Of a stretch of 64,000 bases of DNA, positions 1-7,682 are shown piece after piece. Source of the DNA: Bacteroidota bacterium (GTDB taxonomy: Bacteria; Bacteroidota; Bacteroidia; Flavobacteriales; Flavobacteriaceae); contig JADFOK010000009.1 of NCBI GenBank assembly GCA_022562895.1, positions 19,428 to 83,427 on the forward strand, in the 5' to 3' direction. The translations under genes and the position numbers were made by a program. How positions within the stretch are numbered: position 1 is the stretch's first letter; every line of letters begins with the position of its first letter. Under the pieces are notes generated by a model, which was given only the letters and a program-made list of their open reading frames with translations, made no database searches and was not told the DNA's origin.

Positions 1-616
1 TTAATTCTAATATAATTTCTTCATCAATACCGTCAAACTTTATTTTCTCTGTTACATTTTTATCTAATGTGCCTTCAAAACCTTCACCGTATAGAGAAAT
101 AATTACTTTACTGTTCTCGAACAATGGTTCGTTTGCGTAGTAATTTCTTAGATATAATGGTAAAAAAGATGCCATCCATCCATGAACATGAATAATATCT
201 GGCGACCAATTAAGTTTTTTTACGGTTTCTATAACTCCTTTAGCAAAAAAAATAGCTCGCTCATCATTATCTGGAAAAAAGTTTCCGTCTTCATCAGTAT
301 AAGTAGCTTTACGTTTAAAGTAGTCTTCATTGTCTATAAAGTACACTTGCATACGTTCTTTTGGGATAGATGCAACTTTTATTATTAATGGTACATCCAT
401 GTCATTGATTACCAAATTCATGCCTGAAAGACGAATTACCTCATGTAATTGATGTCTTCGTTCATTAATGTTACCATACCGAGGCATAAATATTCTAATC
501 TGTCCTTGGTTGGAATTTACCATTCGGGGAGCTTCAAACGACATTGAAGAAATCTCGGTCTCAGGAAGATAGGGTATTACTTCAGAAGACACATACAAGA
601 CTCTCTTACCTTTCAT
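1..616 (-). CDS. glgA: Glycogen/starch synthase-like glycosyltransferase, N-terminal part (cut by window edge)
   Basis: The minus-strand frame opens with MKGKRVLYVSSEVIPYLPE at 616 and stays open for 205 codons to the window edge, so the C-terminus is missing. The sequence resembles the GT5 starch-synthase N-terminal domain: an early SSEVIPY segment, then FMPRYGNINERRHQLHEVIR, and IIHVHGWMASFLPLYLR near residues 140-160. In flavobacteria this family is usually a short protein of about 270 aa containing only the N-terminal lobe, so roughly three quarters should be present. A short single-lobe protein may not be a full ADP-glucose transferase; the name follows the family, and activity is an inference. 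It is divergent from panC, with a TAnnTTTG promoter box 36 bp upstream. Confidence 0.8.
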   Translation of the reverse strand, partial: MKGKRVLYVSSEVIPYLPETEISSMSFEAPRMVNSNQGQIRIFMPRYGNINERRHQLHEVIRLSGMNLVINDMDVPLIIKVASIPKERMQVYFIDNEDYFKRKATYTDEDGNFFPDNDERAIFFAKGVIETVKKLNWSPDIIHVHGWMASFLPLYLRNYYANEPLFENSKVIISLYGEGFEGTLDKNVTEKIKFDGIDEEIILEL

Positions 617-651
617 AAATATATACTTTTTCTGTTGCTGTTTTAATCACG

Positions 652-659
652 CAAAATTA
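652..659 (-). promoter_or_regulatory. Promoter -7 box for the glycogen-synthase-like gene
   Basis: The minus strand reads TAATTTTG, an exact match to the Bacteroidota -7 consensus TAnnTTTG, 36 bp upstream of the start codon at 616. No clear -33 TTG is visible at the usual distance, so this rests on the -7 box alone. Confidence 0.45.
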
Positions 660-718
660 CGAAAATTTATGTAGATTGACTTTAATATATTAATTTTACT
701 GGCTTTTAAATATTATTT

Positions 719-1567
719 ATGATAATTCACAATACAAGTGATTCTATTCAACGTGCCTTATTACCATTTTTTAAAAAAAATAAAAGTATAGGCTTTGTAC
801 CTACAATGGGTGCTTTGCATATGGGTCATATTTCTTTAGTAGAAAAAGCAAGTATTGAAAATGATTGTGTAGTAGTAAGTATCTTTGTAAACCCCACACA
901 GTTTAATAATTCCCAAGATTTAGAAAAATACCCGAGATCTTTTAAAGATGATGTAAAAATATTGGAAGATTTAAAAAGTAATATTTTTGTTTTTGCTCCT
1001 GAAGTTTCAAATATATATGCTAACAAGATTATTTCTAAAAAATATCGCTTCTCAGGTCTTGAAAATAAAATGGAAGGAAAACACCGAAAAGGACATTTTG
1101 AAGGAGTAGGGACTGTTCTTAATATTCTTTTTAGAATTGTTAAACCTAACAAAGCTTATTTTGGAGAAAAAGATTTTCAACAATTACAAGTCGTTAAAAA
1201 ACTAGTTGAAATAGAAAAACTTCCTGTCACTATATTCGGATGTTCTATTATAAGAGAGGAAAATGGTCTTGCTATGAGTTCACGAAATAAACTTCTCACA
1301 AAAATACAGTTTAATGAAGCCTCTCTGATCTACAAAACACTTTCAGAAGTACAGCAAAAATTTAATGTATATAGCATATCCAAATTAAACAATATTGTAA
1401 AGGAACGATTTAAGAATAGAAATCTACTTAAACTGGAATATTTTGAAATAGCAAACATAAAAACTCTTAAAACTGTAAAACGAAAACGCAATAACAATAC
1501 CTATAGAGCCTTTATTGCTGTATTTTTAGGCAAGGTTCGGCTAATAGATAATATAATGTTAAATTAA
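719..1567 (+). CDS. panC: Pantoate--beta-alanine ligase
   Basis: PanC condenses pantoate and beta-alanine with ATP to give pantothenate, the cytoplasmic precursor of coenzyme A. The 282-aa length is normal. The nucleotidyltransferase HxGH motif is HMGH at residues 34-37, followed by FVNPTQF (56-62), a KPNKAYFGEKDFQQ pantoate/ATP segment in mid-protein, and the AMSSRN loop that stands for KMSKS. The ATG at 719 gives the standard N-terminus. Flavobacterial genomes commonly place panD (aspartate decarboxylase, the beta-alanine source) immediately after panC; here the next gene is a membrane protein and no panD is present in the window. Confidence 0.96.
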   Translation: MIIHNTSDSIQRALLPFFKKNKSIGFVPTMGALHMGHISLVEKASIENDCVVVSIFVNPTQFNNSQDLEKYPRSFKDDVKILEDLKSNIFVFAPEVSNIYANKIISKKYRFSGLENKMEGKHRKGHFEGVGTVLNILFRIVKPNKAYFGEKDFQQLQVVKKLVEIEKLPVTIFGCSIIREENGLAMSSRNKLLTKIQFNEASLIYKTLSEVQQKFNVYSISKLNNIVKERFKNRNLLKLEYFEIANIKTLKTVKRKRNNNTYRAFIAVFLGKVRLIDNIMLN

Positions 1568-1656
1568 TATCTTTGCTTATATATATCTTTCATCAAACCG
1601 ATGGTAGAAATTCTGAATTAGTTAATCATAACATATAAAATAATTAACTCAATAGT

Positions 1657-2622
1657 TTGAATAAATCTCTGACAAAATTTTTAAAAATTGCAGTTCCATT
1701 GGGGCTTGGTGTTTTTTTAATTTATTATTCTTATTCAAAATTTACTCCCGAACAATTAGAAGATATTATAATATATTTTAAAAAAGCTGACTATAAAGTA
1801 GTTGTCCTATCTGTATTTTTTAGCTTTTTAAGTCACTTATCTCGAGCCTATCGATGGAATTTTATTTTGGAACCCTTGGGATACAAACCAAAATTACTCA
1901 ACAATTTTATGGCAGTATATGTTGCCTATATTATGAATATTTTTATTCCAAAAAGTGGTGAAATTTCTCGAGCTGTGGTAATAAATAAATACGAAAATGT
2001 TCCTTTTGATAAAGCAATTGGCACTATCATTTCTGAAAGAGCAGTTGATGTGTTATTTCTTTTTGGATTTACTGTAATTGCTTTAATGTTAAAATTTGAC
2101 AGGCTATTTAGCTATTTAACAGATTTGATTCAACCCTCAAAATTATATATTATTTTTGGAAGCTTTTGTATTTTTGTTTTGCTTTTCTTTTTATTTCTGA
2201 AATTTTCAAAATCCAATTTAAAACAAAAACTTAAACAATTTTATTTGGGATTAAAAGAGGGAATTCTAAGCATCTTTAAAATGAAAAAAAAAGGTGCTTT
2301 TCTATTACATACCTGTATAATATGGGGTTTATATTTACTTTCTTTTTACACGGCATTATTCGCCTTAGAAGAAACTTCAACAATCACTTTTGGTATTATT
2401 TTAATAACCTTTGTAGTGGGTAGTTTTTCAATTGCATTTACAAACAGTGGTTTCGGTTCATATCCTTTTTTTGTTGCAGGTATTCTTGCAGTATTCGGCA
2501 TTCCTGAAACTGTAGGTACAGCTTTTGGATGGATTGTTTGGACTTCAAATATTGCTTCCATCATGTTTTTTGGTGGATTCTCTTTTATTTTCCTTCCTTT
2601 TTATAATAGTATGAGAAAGTAA
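1657..2622 (+). CDS. Flippase-like (lysylphosphatidylglycerol synthase TM region) membrane protein
   Basis: This 321-aa polytopic inner-membrane protein resembles the LPG synthase TM region / UPF0104 family. About seven to eight hydrophobic segments are visible. Family landmarks are LSHLSRAYRWNFILEPLGY, PKSGEISRAVVI and GTIISERAVDVLFLF in the first 130 residues, and NSGFGSYPFF near the C-terminus. Members lacking the MprF synthase domain are thought to be lipid-linked precursor transporters; the substrate is unknown. The best N-terminus begins at a TTG codon at 1657, with no ATG in frame nearby upstream. It lies 89 bp after panC and 72 bp before the esterase-like gene, probably co-transcribed. 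Confidence 0.82.
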   Translation: MNKSLTKFLKIAVPLGLGVFLIYYSYSKFTPEQLEDIIIYFKKADYKVVVLSVFFSFLSHLSRAYRWNFILEPLGYKPKLLNNFMAVYVAYIMNIFIPKSGEISRAVVINKYENVPFDKAIGTIISERAVDVLFLFGFTVIALMLKFDRLFSYLTDLIQPSKLYIIFGSFCIFVLLFFLFLKFSKSNLKQKLKQFYLGLKEGILSIFKMKKKGAFLLHTCIIWGLYLLSFYTALFALEETSTITFGIILITFVVGSFSIAFTNSGFGSYPFFVAGILAVFGIPETVGTAFGWIVWTSNIASIMFFGGFSFIFLPFYNSMRK

Positions 2623-2694
2623 TCTAATAAAATACATTCTGATAAAATAATTCAAATTCAAAATTGTTATCTTTCAACACCAATAATTTAACAA

Positions 2695-3843
2695 ATGAAA
2701 AAAATCATTTTAATTACTCTCTGCCTTTTAACAAGTTTGTTTGCTTCAGCACAAATAATTTATGAAGAATTTAATTCATATAAATTAGATGAAACACGTA
2801 GGTTGAAAATTCAACTACCCCGAAATTATGAAGCCAATGTGGAAAAAGTATATCCAATAATTATTGTATTAGATGCAGATTATCTTTTTGAACCAGTAGC
2901 CGGGAATGTAGATTATTTTAGCTACTGGGGAGATATGCCCGAATCTATCGTTGTGGGAATTATGCAAGGAGATAAACGATATGATGATTGTGACTATGAC
3001 GATACAAATTTTTTACCATCAGATAAAAGTGCTGATTTTTTTGAATTTATTGGCTTAGAACTCATTCCGTATATAGATAATACCTACCGTACTGCCAAGT
3101 TTATTATTGCTGTGGGTCATGATTTTACAGCAAATTTTATTAATTATTACCTTTTTAAAGATCCCCCATTATTTAATGGATATATAAACCTTAGTCCTGA
3201 TCTTGCCCCCTTGATGGATGAACGTATACCCGAAAGAATACCTAATATTAAATCAAAAATATTTTATTATTTGGCTACCGGAACAGATGATGTTAAAGAC
3301 TTAATGGAAAATACCGAAAGTCTTCATAATTCTTTAAAAGGATTAAAAAGCAATAACTTTGAATATTATTATGATAATTTTGAAGGTGCTACTCATTATT
3401 CATTGGTAGGACGGGGTATTCCTAGTGCATTAGAAAAAATATTTTCGGTGTATAGACCTATCAGTAAAAAAGAGTTTACAGATGTTTTAATGAAATTAAA
3501 TACTCCTGTCCACCTATATTTACTCGAAAAATACAAAACCATTGAAGATCTCTTTGGGATTACAAACCTCATTAGTGAAAATGATTTTATCGCTACAGCT
3601 ACAGCTGCTGAAAAGAAAAAGCAATGGGATTCCTTACGTGAAATTGCTACTTTAGCAAAAAGACAATACCCCGATACCGTTTTAGGGGATTATTATTTAG
3701 GGCGTTATTACGAAGAAACAGGAAAACCAAAAAAGGCAATGCGTACTTTTCAAGCAGCTTATGCAAAAGAAGAAGTAGATTTTATTACTGTAGATATACT
3801 TCTTGACAGAGCCGATAAAATAAAAGAAGATTTTGGCTATTAG
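2695..3843 (+). CDS. Secreted alpha/beta-hydrolase-fold (esterase D-like) protein with altered nucleophile and C-terminal TPR-like part
   Basis: Residues 1-19 form a signal peptide ending LFASAQ. Residues 30-250 resemble the putative-esterase / S-formylglutathione hydrolase family (IIIVLDADYLF, then YIDNTYRT). At the nucleophile elbow, where the family has G-H-S-x-G-G, this protein reads G141-H142-D143-F-T-A, so the catalytic serine is an aspartate. The putative catalytic histidine is present (H234 in THYSL). Residues from about 300 look helical and TPR-like (YLGRYYEETGKPKKAMRTFQAAY). It is either a non-catalytic periplasmic binding or scaffold protein, or a hydrolase using Asp as nucleophile as haloalkane dehalogenases do. 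It lies between the flippase-like gene and radA on the same strand. Confidence 0.75.
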   Translation: MKKIILITLCLLTSLFASAQIIYEEFNSYKLDETRRLKIQLPRNYEANVEKVYPIIIVLDADYLFEPVAGNVDYFSYWGDMPESIVVGIMQGDKRYDDCDYDDTNFLPSDKSADFFEFIGLELIPYIDNTYRTAKFIIAVGHDFTANFINYYLFKDPPLFNGYINLSPDLAPLMDERIPERIPNIKSKIFYYLATGTDDVKDLMENTESLHNSLKGLKSNNFEYYYDNFEGATHYSLVGRGIPSALEKIFSVYRPISKKEFTDVLMKLNTPVHLYLLEKYKTIEDLFGITNLISENDFIATATAAEKKKQWDSLREIATLAKRQYPDTVLGDYYLGRYYEETGKPKKAMRTFQAAYAKEEVDFITVDILLDRADKIKEDFGY

Positions 3844-3867
3844 TTTATTTAGCTGAATAAAAAAGTA

Positions 3868-5229
3868 ATGACAAAAGTAAAAACCACTTTTTTTTGTCAG
3901 AATTGCGGAACCCAATTTTCTAAATGGCAGGGACAATGTAACTCGTGTGAAGAATGGAATACCATTGCTGAAGAAGTTATACAAAAAACTGAAAAAGTAG
4001 CTTGGAAATCTTCAGAGACCCTTGATAAACGTGTAGCCAAACCTCAAAAAATAGTAGATATTTCTACTTCTGCTGATGCTCGTATTAATACTCAAAATAT
4101 AGAATTAAACCGTGTACTTGGAGGTGGGCTCGTACCTGGATCACTAACCTTACTGGGTGGTGAACCCGGAATAGGAAAAAGTACCCTGATGCTTCAAGTG
4201 GCTTTGCAAATGCCTTATAAAACATTGTATGTTTCGGGTGAAGAAAGTCCTCAACAAATTAAAATGCGTGCCGAACGCATTTATCCAAATTCTTCCAATT
4301 GTTTTATATTAACTGAAACCAAAACCCAAAATATCTTTCGTCAAATAGAAGCTATACATCCCAATATTGTGGTGATCGATTCAGTCCAAACACTCCATAC
4401 AGATAATTTAGATAGTAGTCCGGGAAGTATTTCGCAAATTCGAGAATGTGCCTCAGAATTTATTAAGTTCGCTAAAGAAACAGGTACTCCTGTTGTGTTG
4501 ATTGGGCATATTACCAAAGATGGAAATATTGCCGGTCCAAAAATATTGGAACATATGGTAGATACCGTCTTACAGTTTGAAGGTGACCCAAATCATGTGT
4601 ATAGAATTCTTCGCGCTCAAAAAAATCGTTTTGGTTCTACCAACGAATTGGGGATTTACGAAATGCAAAGCAATGGACTTAGAGAAGTTGATAATCCTTC
4701 AGAAATATTGATCTCCAAAAACGAAGAAGATCTAAGTGGAACAGCAATTTCAGCAACCATTGAGGGTTTACGTCCATTGATGATTGAAATTCAAGCCCTG
4801 GTAAGTACTGCAGTATATGGAACTCCCCAACGCAGTACCACTGGATTTAATGCAAAACGACTTAATATGTTGCTGGCTGTTCTGGAAAAACGTGCCGGAT
4901 TTAAACTTGGTGTAAAAGATGTTTTTTTAAATATTACAGGTGGAATAACCGTTGACGATCCAGCAATCGACTTAGCTGTTATAGCAGCGGTGCTTTCTTC
5001 AAATATCGATATTGCTATCGATAAATCTATTTGTTTTGCTGCCGAGATTGGCCTTGCAGGAGAAGTACGACCCGTAACTCGAATCGATCAAAGAATTAAA
5101 GAAGCCGAAAAATTGGGTTTTACTTCTATTGTTGTCTCAAAATATTGTAATCTTCCAAAAAGTAAAAATCCCATCAACATTATTAAAATCACTAAGGTAA
5201 ATGATGTGGTAAATTATTTATTTGATTAA
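3868..5229 (+). CDS. radA: DNA repair protein RadA
   Basis: RadA (Sms) is a RecA-like ATPase that promotes branch migration in recombinational repair. The 453-aa protein has the full domain order: an N-terminal zinc finger with C10, C13, C24 and C27; Walker A G97-GEPGIGKST-106; the RadA-specific KNRFG motif near residue 253; and a C-terminal Lon-protease-like domain with GGITVDDPAIDLAV. The gene starts 24 bp after the pseudo-esterase. Its last bases overlap the convergent tas-like gene by 4 bp, so the two stop codons interlock. Confidence 0.97.
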   Translation: MTKVKTTFFCQNCGTQFSKWQGQCNSCEEWNTIAEEVIQKTEKVAWKSSETLDKRVAKPQKIVDISTSADARINTQNIELNRVLGGGLVPGSLTLLGGEPGIGKSTLMLQVALQMPYKTLYVSGEESPQQIKMRAERIYPNSSNCFILTETKTQNIFRQIEAIHPNIVVIDSVQTLHTDNLDSSPGSISQIRECASEFIKFAKETGTPVVLIGHITKDGNIAGPKILEHMVDTVLQFEGDPNHVYRILRAQKNRFGSTNELGIYEMQSNGLREVDNPSEILISKNEEDLSGTAISATIEGLRPLMIEIQALVSTAVYGTPQRSTTGFNAKRLNMLLAVLEKRAGFKLGVKDVFLNITGGITVDDPAIDLAVIAAVLSSNIDIAIDKSICFAAEIGLAGEVRPVTRIDQRIKEAEKLGFTSIVVSKYCNLPKSKNPINIIKITKVNDVVNYLFD

Positions 5230-6263
5230 GGTGCCGGATTTGGGATTTGCTCGTGAACCAAGTTTATCTCTGAAAGTATTTCATCGGAAAGATTTATATG
5301 AATGCTATCTATATTTTCTGAAAGTTGTTCCATAGTTGTTGCCCCTAAAATAGTTGAAGTAACAAACGATTGCTGACGAATAAAGGCCAGGGACATATGT
5401 GTAAGACTTATCCCATGCTTCTTTGCAATCTCATTGTAATTTTGAGTCGCTTTAAAAGAATTATCACTATGGTACCTTGAATATTGCGGGAATAATGTTA
5501 CTCTGGCTTTTTCTGGTGTAGCGCCATCCAAATACTTCCCGGTTAGCTGACCAAATCCAAGAGGTGAATAGGTCATATATCCAATATTCTCCCGATGTAA
5601 AATTTCAGTAAGTCCTACCTCGTCTTTCCTGTTTAAAAGATTATAGGGGTTTTGAACTGTTGTGATCTTTGTTTTTCCCTTACGGGCTTCTTCAACAAAT
5701 CGCATCACACCAAAAGGAGTATCGTTAGAAAGGCCTATATTTCTTATTTTCCCTTGTTTTATATAACCTTCTAAACGTTCTAATATTTCAGAAATATTAT
5801 CTTTCCATTGCTCGTCCTCCTTATGTGAATAATTACGCTTTCCGAAAATATTGACATTGCGTTCCGGCCAATGTAATAGATATAAATCGAGGTAATCGGT
5901 TTGAAGACGTTTTAAACTTTTATGAAGTGCATCATCCAGAGCTTCTTTGCTAAAGTTTAGGGTTTTTCTAATGTGTTCGAAAAAAGGATTCGGGCCTGTA
6001 ATCTTGGTAGTTAAAATTACTTTGTCTCTAATCTTATTTTTAGAAATCCAATTCCCAATAATAGTTTCAGTACTGCCTTGTGTTTCAGGTTTTCCTGGAA
6101 CTGAGTACATTTCGGCTGTATCGATAAAATTAATTCCTTGCTCAAAAGCGTAATCTAATTGGGCGTGACCCTCGGCTTGGGTGTTTTGTTCTCCCCAGGT
6201 CATAGAACCCAGACAAAGTTTACTAACTTTAATAGATGTGTTTGGAAGTTTGGTGTATTGCAT
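5226..6263 (-). CDS. tas: Aldo/keto reductase, Tas-like
   Basis: This NADP(H)-dependent aldo/keto reductase has about 345 residues. The N-terminus MQYTKLPNTSIKVSKLCLG and the segment MTWGEQNTQAEGHAQLDYA closely resemble E. coli Tas, as does MYSVPGKPETQGSTE. The catalytic Asp and Tyr are seen in INFIDTAEMY, the Lys in VILTTKI, and the His in YLLHWP. The open frame extends six residues further upstream (MITRIM), but Tas proteins begin at MQY, so 6263 is preferred over 6281. The physiological substrate of Tas-type enzymes is not established. It is convergent with radA, overlapping by 4 bp. Confidence 0.88.
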   Translation of the reverse strand: MQYTKLPNTSIKVSKLCLGSMTWGEQNTQAEGHAQLDYAFEQGINFIDTAEMYSVPGKPETQGSTETIIGNWISKNKIRDKVILTTKITGPNPFFEHIRKTLNFSKEALDDALHKSLKRLQTDYLDLYLLHWPERNVNIFGKRNYSHKEDEQWKDNISEILERLEGYIKQGKIRNIGLSNDTPFGVMRFVEEARKGKTKITTVQNPYNLLNRKDEVGLTEILHRENIGYMTYSPLGFGQLTGKYLDGATPEKARVTLFPQYSRYHSDNSFKATQNYNEIAKKHGISLTHMSLAFIRQQSFVTSTILGATTMEQLSENIDSIHINLSDEILSEINLVHEQIPNPAP

Positions 6264-6293
6264 CATTATTCTTGTAATCAAATACTTTTTTTA

Positions 6294-6334
6294 CACCCTC
6301 CTTTTCAAGGAGGGTCGCCATAGGCGGGGTGGTT
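6294..6334 (+). repeat. Left double-hairpin end of the DUF559 element
   Basis: A perfect 9-bp stem with a TTC loop lies at 6295-6315 (ACCCTCCTT / AAGGAGGGT). It is followed by CGCC-ATA-GGCG at 6316-6326 and then GGGTGGTT. The block is homologous, in inverted orientation, to 6720-6761. Confidence 0.7.
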
Positions 6335-6345
6335 ATTAATTCATA

Positions 6346-6705
6346 TTATTTAAATTCTTTTCTAATAGCATCTAAAACCATATCTAAGTTTTCGAAAACT
6401 ACTTTATTTTCAAATCTTACCAACTTAAATCCTTTTGATTTTAAAAATACAGATCTTTTAAAATCGTAATCTTGATTTACAGTATTCATATGAACCTCTC
6501 CATCTAATTCAACAATTAAATTCTCTGACGGGCAATAAAAATCTACAATATAATTTCCAATACTATGTTGTCTTCTGAATTTCCTTTCATTAAGTTGTTT
6601 TCTTTTTAAAGCTTTCCATAAATAGGATTCAGCTTTGGTCATATTATTCCTAAGTTCTTTACGATAACCCTTTAGATGTTTTTTATTAAAAAGTTCACTA
6701 TTCAT
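6346..6705 (-). CDS. DUF559 (Vsr-like) endonuclease-domain protein
   Basis: This 119-aa protein of the DUF559 family belongs to the restriction-endonuclease-like fold related to very-short-patch repair nucleases. Core residues are visible: E26 in MTKAE, D55 in IVDFYCP, and E66-L-D68-G-E-V-H72, which together make a plausible PD-(D/E)xK-type metal site. A basic stretch (KRKQLNERKFRRQH, residues 34-47) could bind nucleic acid. There is no partner methylase or other domain. The gene is an isolated insert between tas-like and xth, flanked by inverted hairpins. The cellular role of stand-alone DUF559 proteins is unknown; involvement in spreading the flanking palindromes is a hypothesis. Confidence 0.85.
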   Translation of the reverse strand: MNSELFNKKHLKGYRKELRNNMTKAESYLWKALKRKQLNERKFRRQHSIGNYIVDFYCPSENLIVELDGEVHMNTVNQDYDFKRSVFLKSKGFKLVRFENKVVFENLDMVLDAIRKEFK

Positions 6706-6719
6706 ATAAATTTATTTGT

Positions 6720-6761
6720 AACCCCTCAGCCTATCGGCAGCTCCCCTTAATAAGTGGAGCA
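6720..6761 (-). repeat. Right double-hairpin end of the DUF559 element
   Basis: On the minus strand this reads as a stem GCTCCACTT / AAGGGGAGC (9 bp, one mismatch; 6740-6760), then GCC-GATA-GGC (6729-6738), then AGGGGTT. The order and innermost bases match the left block at 6294-6334, making the pair imperfect inverted repeats around the nuclease gene. Confidence 0.65.
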
Positions 6762-6794
6762 CCTAATTAAAAATAATTTAAATCTAATTCAACA

Positions 6795-7559
6795 TTAAAA
6801 TTCTAATTCCACCATATGTGGACAATGATCACTATGATGTGCATTGGGTAAAATTACAGCTCGCTTAATGTTTTCTTGTAATGGTTTTGCCACCATATTA
6901 TAATCTATCCGCCATCCTTTATTATTAGCTCTGGAATTTGCACGGTAACTCCACCAGGTATAATTATGAGGTTCTTTGTTTAAATACCGGAATGAATCTA
7001 TAAACCCACTATCTATAAAATTACCTATCCATTCTCGTTCTACAGGAAGAAATCCCGAAGTATTTTTATTTTGAACAGGATTGTGAATATCGATTTCCTT
7101 ATGACAAATATTATAATCGCCACAAATTACCATATTAGGAAAATTTTTTTTAAGGGTATTCACGTATTCTAGAAAGTCTGCCATATAGGTTAACTTATGT
7201 TCTAAACGAGCATCATTAGTTCCGCTTGGTAAGTATAAACTCATTACTGAAAAATCACCAAAATCAACCCTAAGATTTCTGCCTTCAAAATCCATATAAT
7301 CGATTCCTGTTCCATATTCTATATGATTTGGTTCTTTTTTTAAAAGGATCGCTACGCCGCTATATCCCTTTTTGTTTGCACTATACCAATAATGATATGG
7401 ATAGCCCGCTGCTTCAATTTCAGCAATATCCACCTGATCTTTCATCGCTTTGATTTCCTGCAGACAAATAATATCTGGTTTTGTTTGTTGCAACCAATCT
7501 GTAAAACCTTTTCGCATTGCTGCGCGTATACCATTTACATTGTATGAAATAATTTTCAT
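6795..7559 (-). CDS. xth: Exodeoxyribonuclease III
   Basis: This 254-aa AP endonuclease / 3'-5' exonuclease acts in base-excision repair. Family signatures are in order: SYNVNGIRAA at the N-terminus, the metal-binding Glu in ICLQEIKA, LYLPSG, the catalytic GDYNICHKEIDIHNP (Asp and Asn), WSYRANSRANNKGWRIDY, and the terminal SDHCP containing the catalytic Asp-His pair. Length is typical for the ExoA/Xth family. The ATG at 7559 gives the canonical start MKIISYNVNG. It is divergent from the large outer-membrane protein. Confidence 0.96.
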   Translation of the reverse strand: MKIISYNVNGIRAAMRKGFTDWLQQTKPDIICLQEIKAMKDQVDIAEIEAAGYPYHYWYSANKKGYSGVAILLKKEPNHIEYGTGIDYMDFEGRNLRVDFGDFSVMSLYLPSGTNDARLEHKLTYMADFLEYVNTLKKNFPNMVICGDYNICHKEIDIHNPVQNKNTSGFLPVEREWIGNFIDSGFIDSFRYLNKEPHNYTWWSYRANSRANNKGWRIDYNMVAKPLQENIKRAVILPNAHHSDHCPHMVELEF

Positions 7560-7682
7560 GTTAGTAGATTTAAAGAATAACCACTAATTTAAATAACATT
7601 GTATTTTTACAAGGTATATTTTGGTAATTATTTTCAAAAAAATTTCATAAAATAATTTATCTCTTGTTTAGTTGTATAGTTA

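Larger units (their letters stand above)
6294..6761. mobile_element. Putative DUF559-nuclease element bounded by inverted double-hairpin repeats
   Basis: A single 119-codon nuclease gene fills a segment of about 468 bp whose two ends carry related palindromic blocks in inverted orientation. In each block the outer hairpin has a 9-bp stem (left ACCCTCCTT/AAGGAGGGT; right GCTCCCCTT with one mismatch), the second hairpin contains GCC..ATAGGC, and the innermost bases read GGGG(TG)GTT toward the gene. Neighbouring genes (tas-like, xth) appear intact. The arrangement resembles a REP/RAYT-like unit with a Vsr-type nuclease in place of a transposase. This is an interpretation; I know of no formal description and see no target-site duplication. 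Confidence 0.5.
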
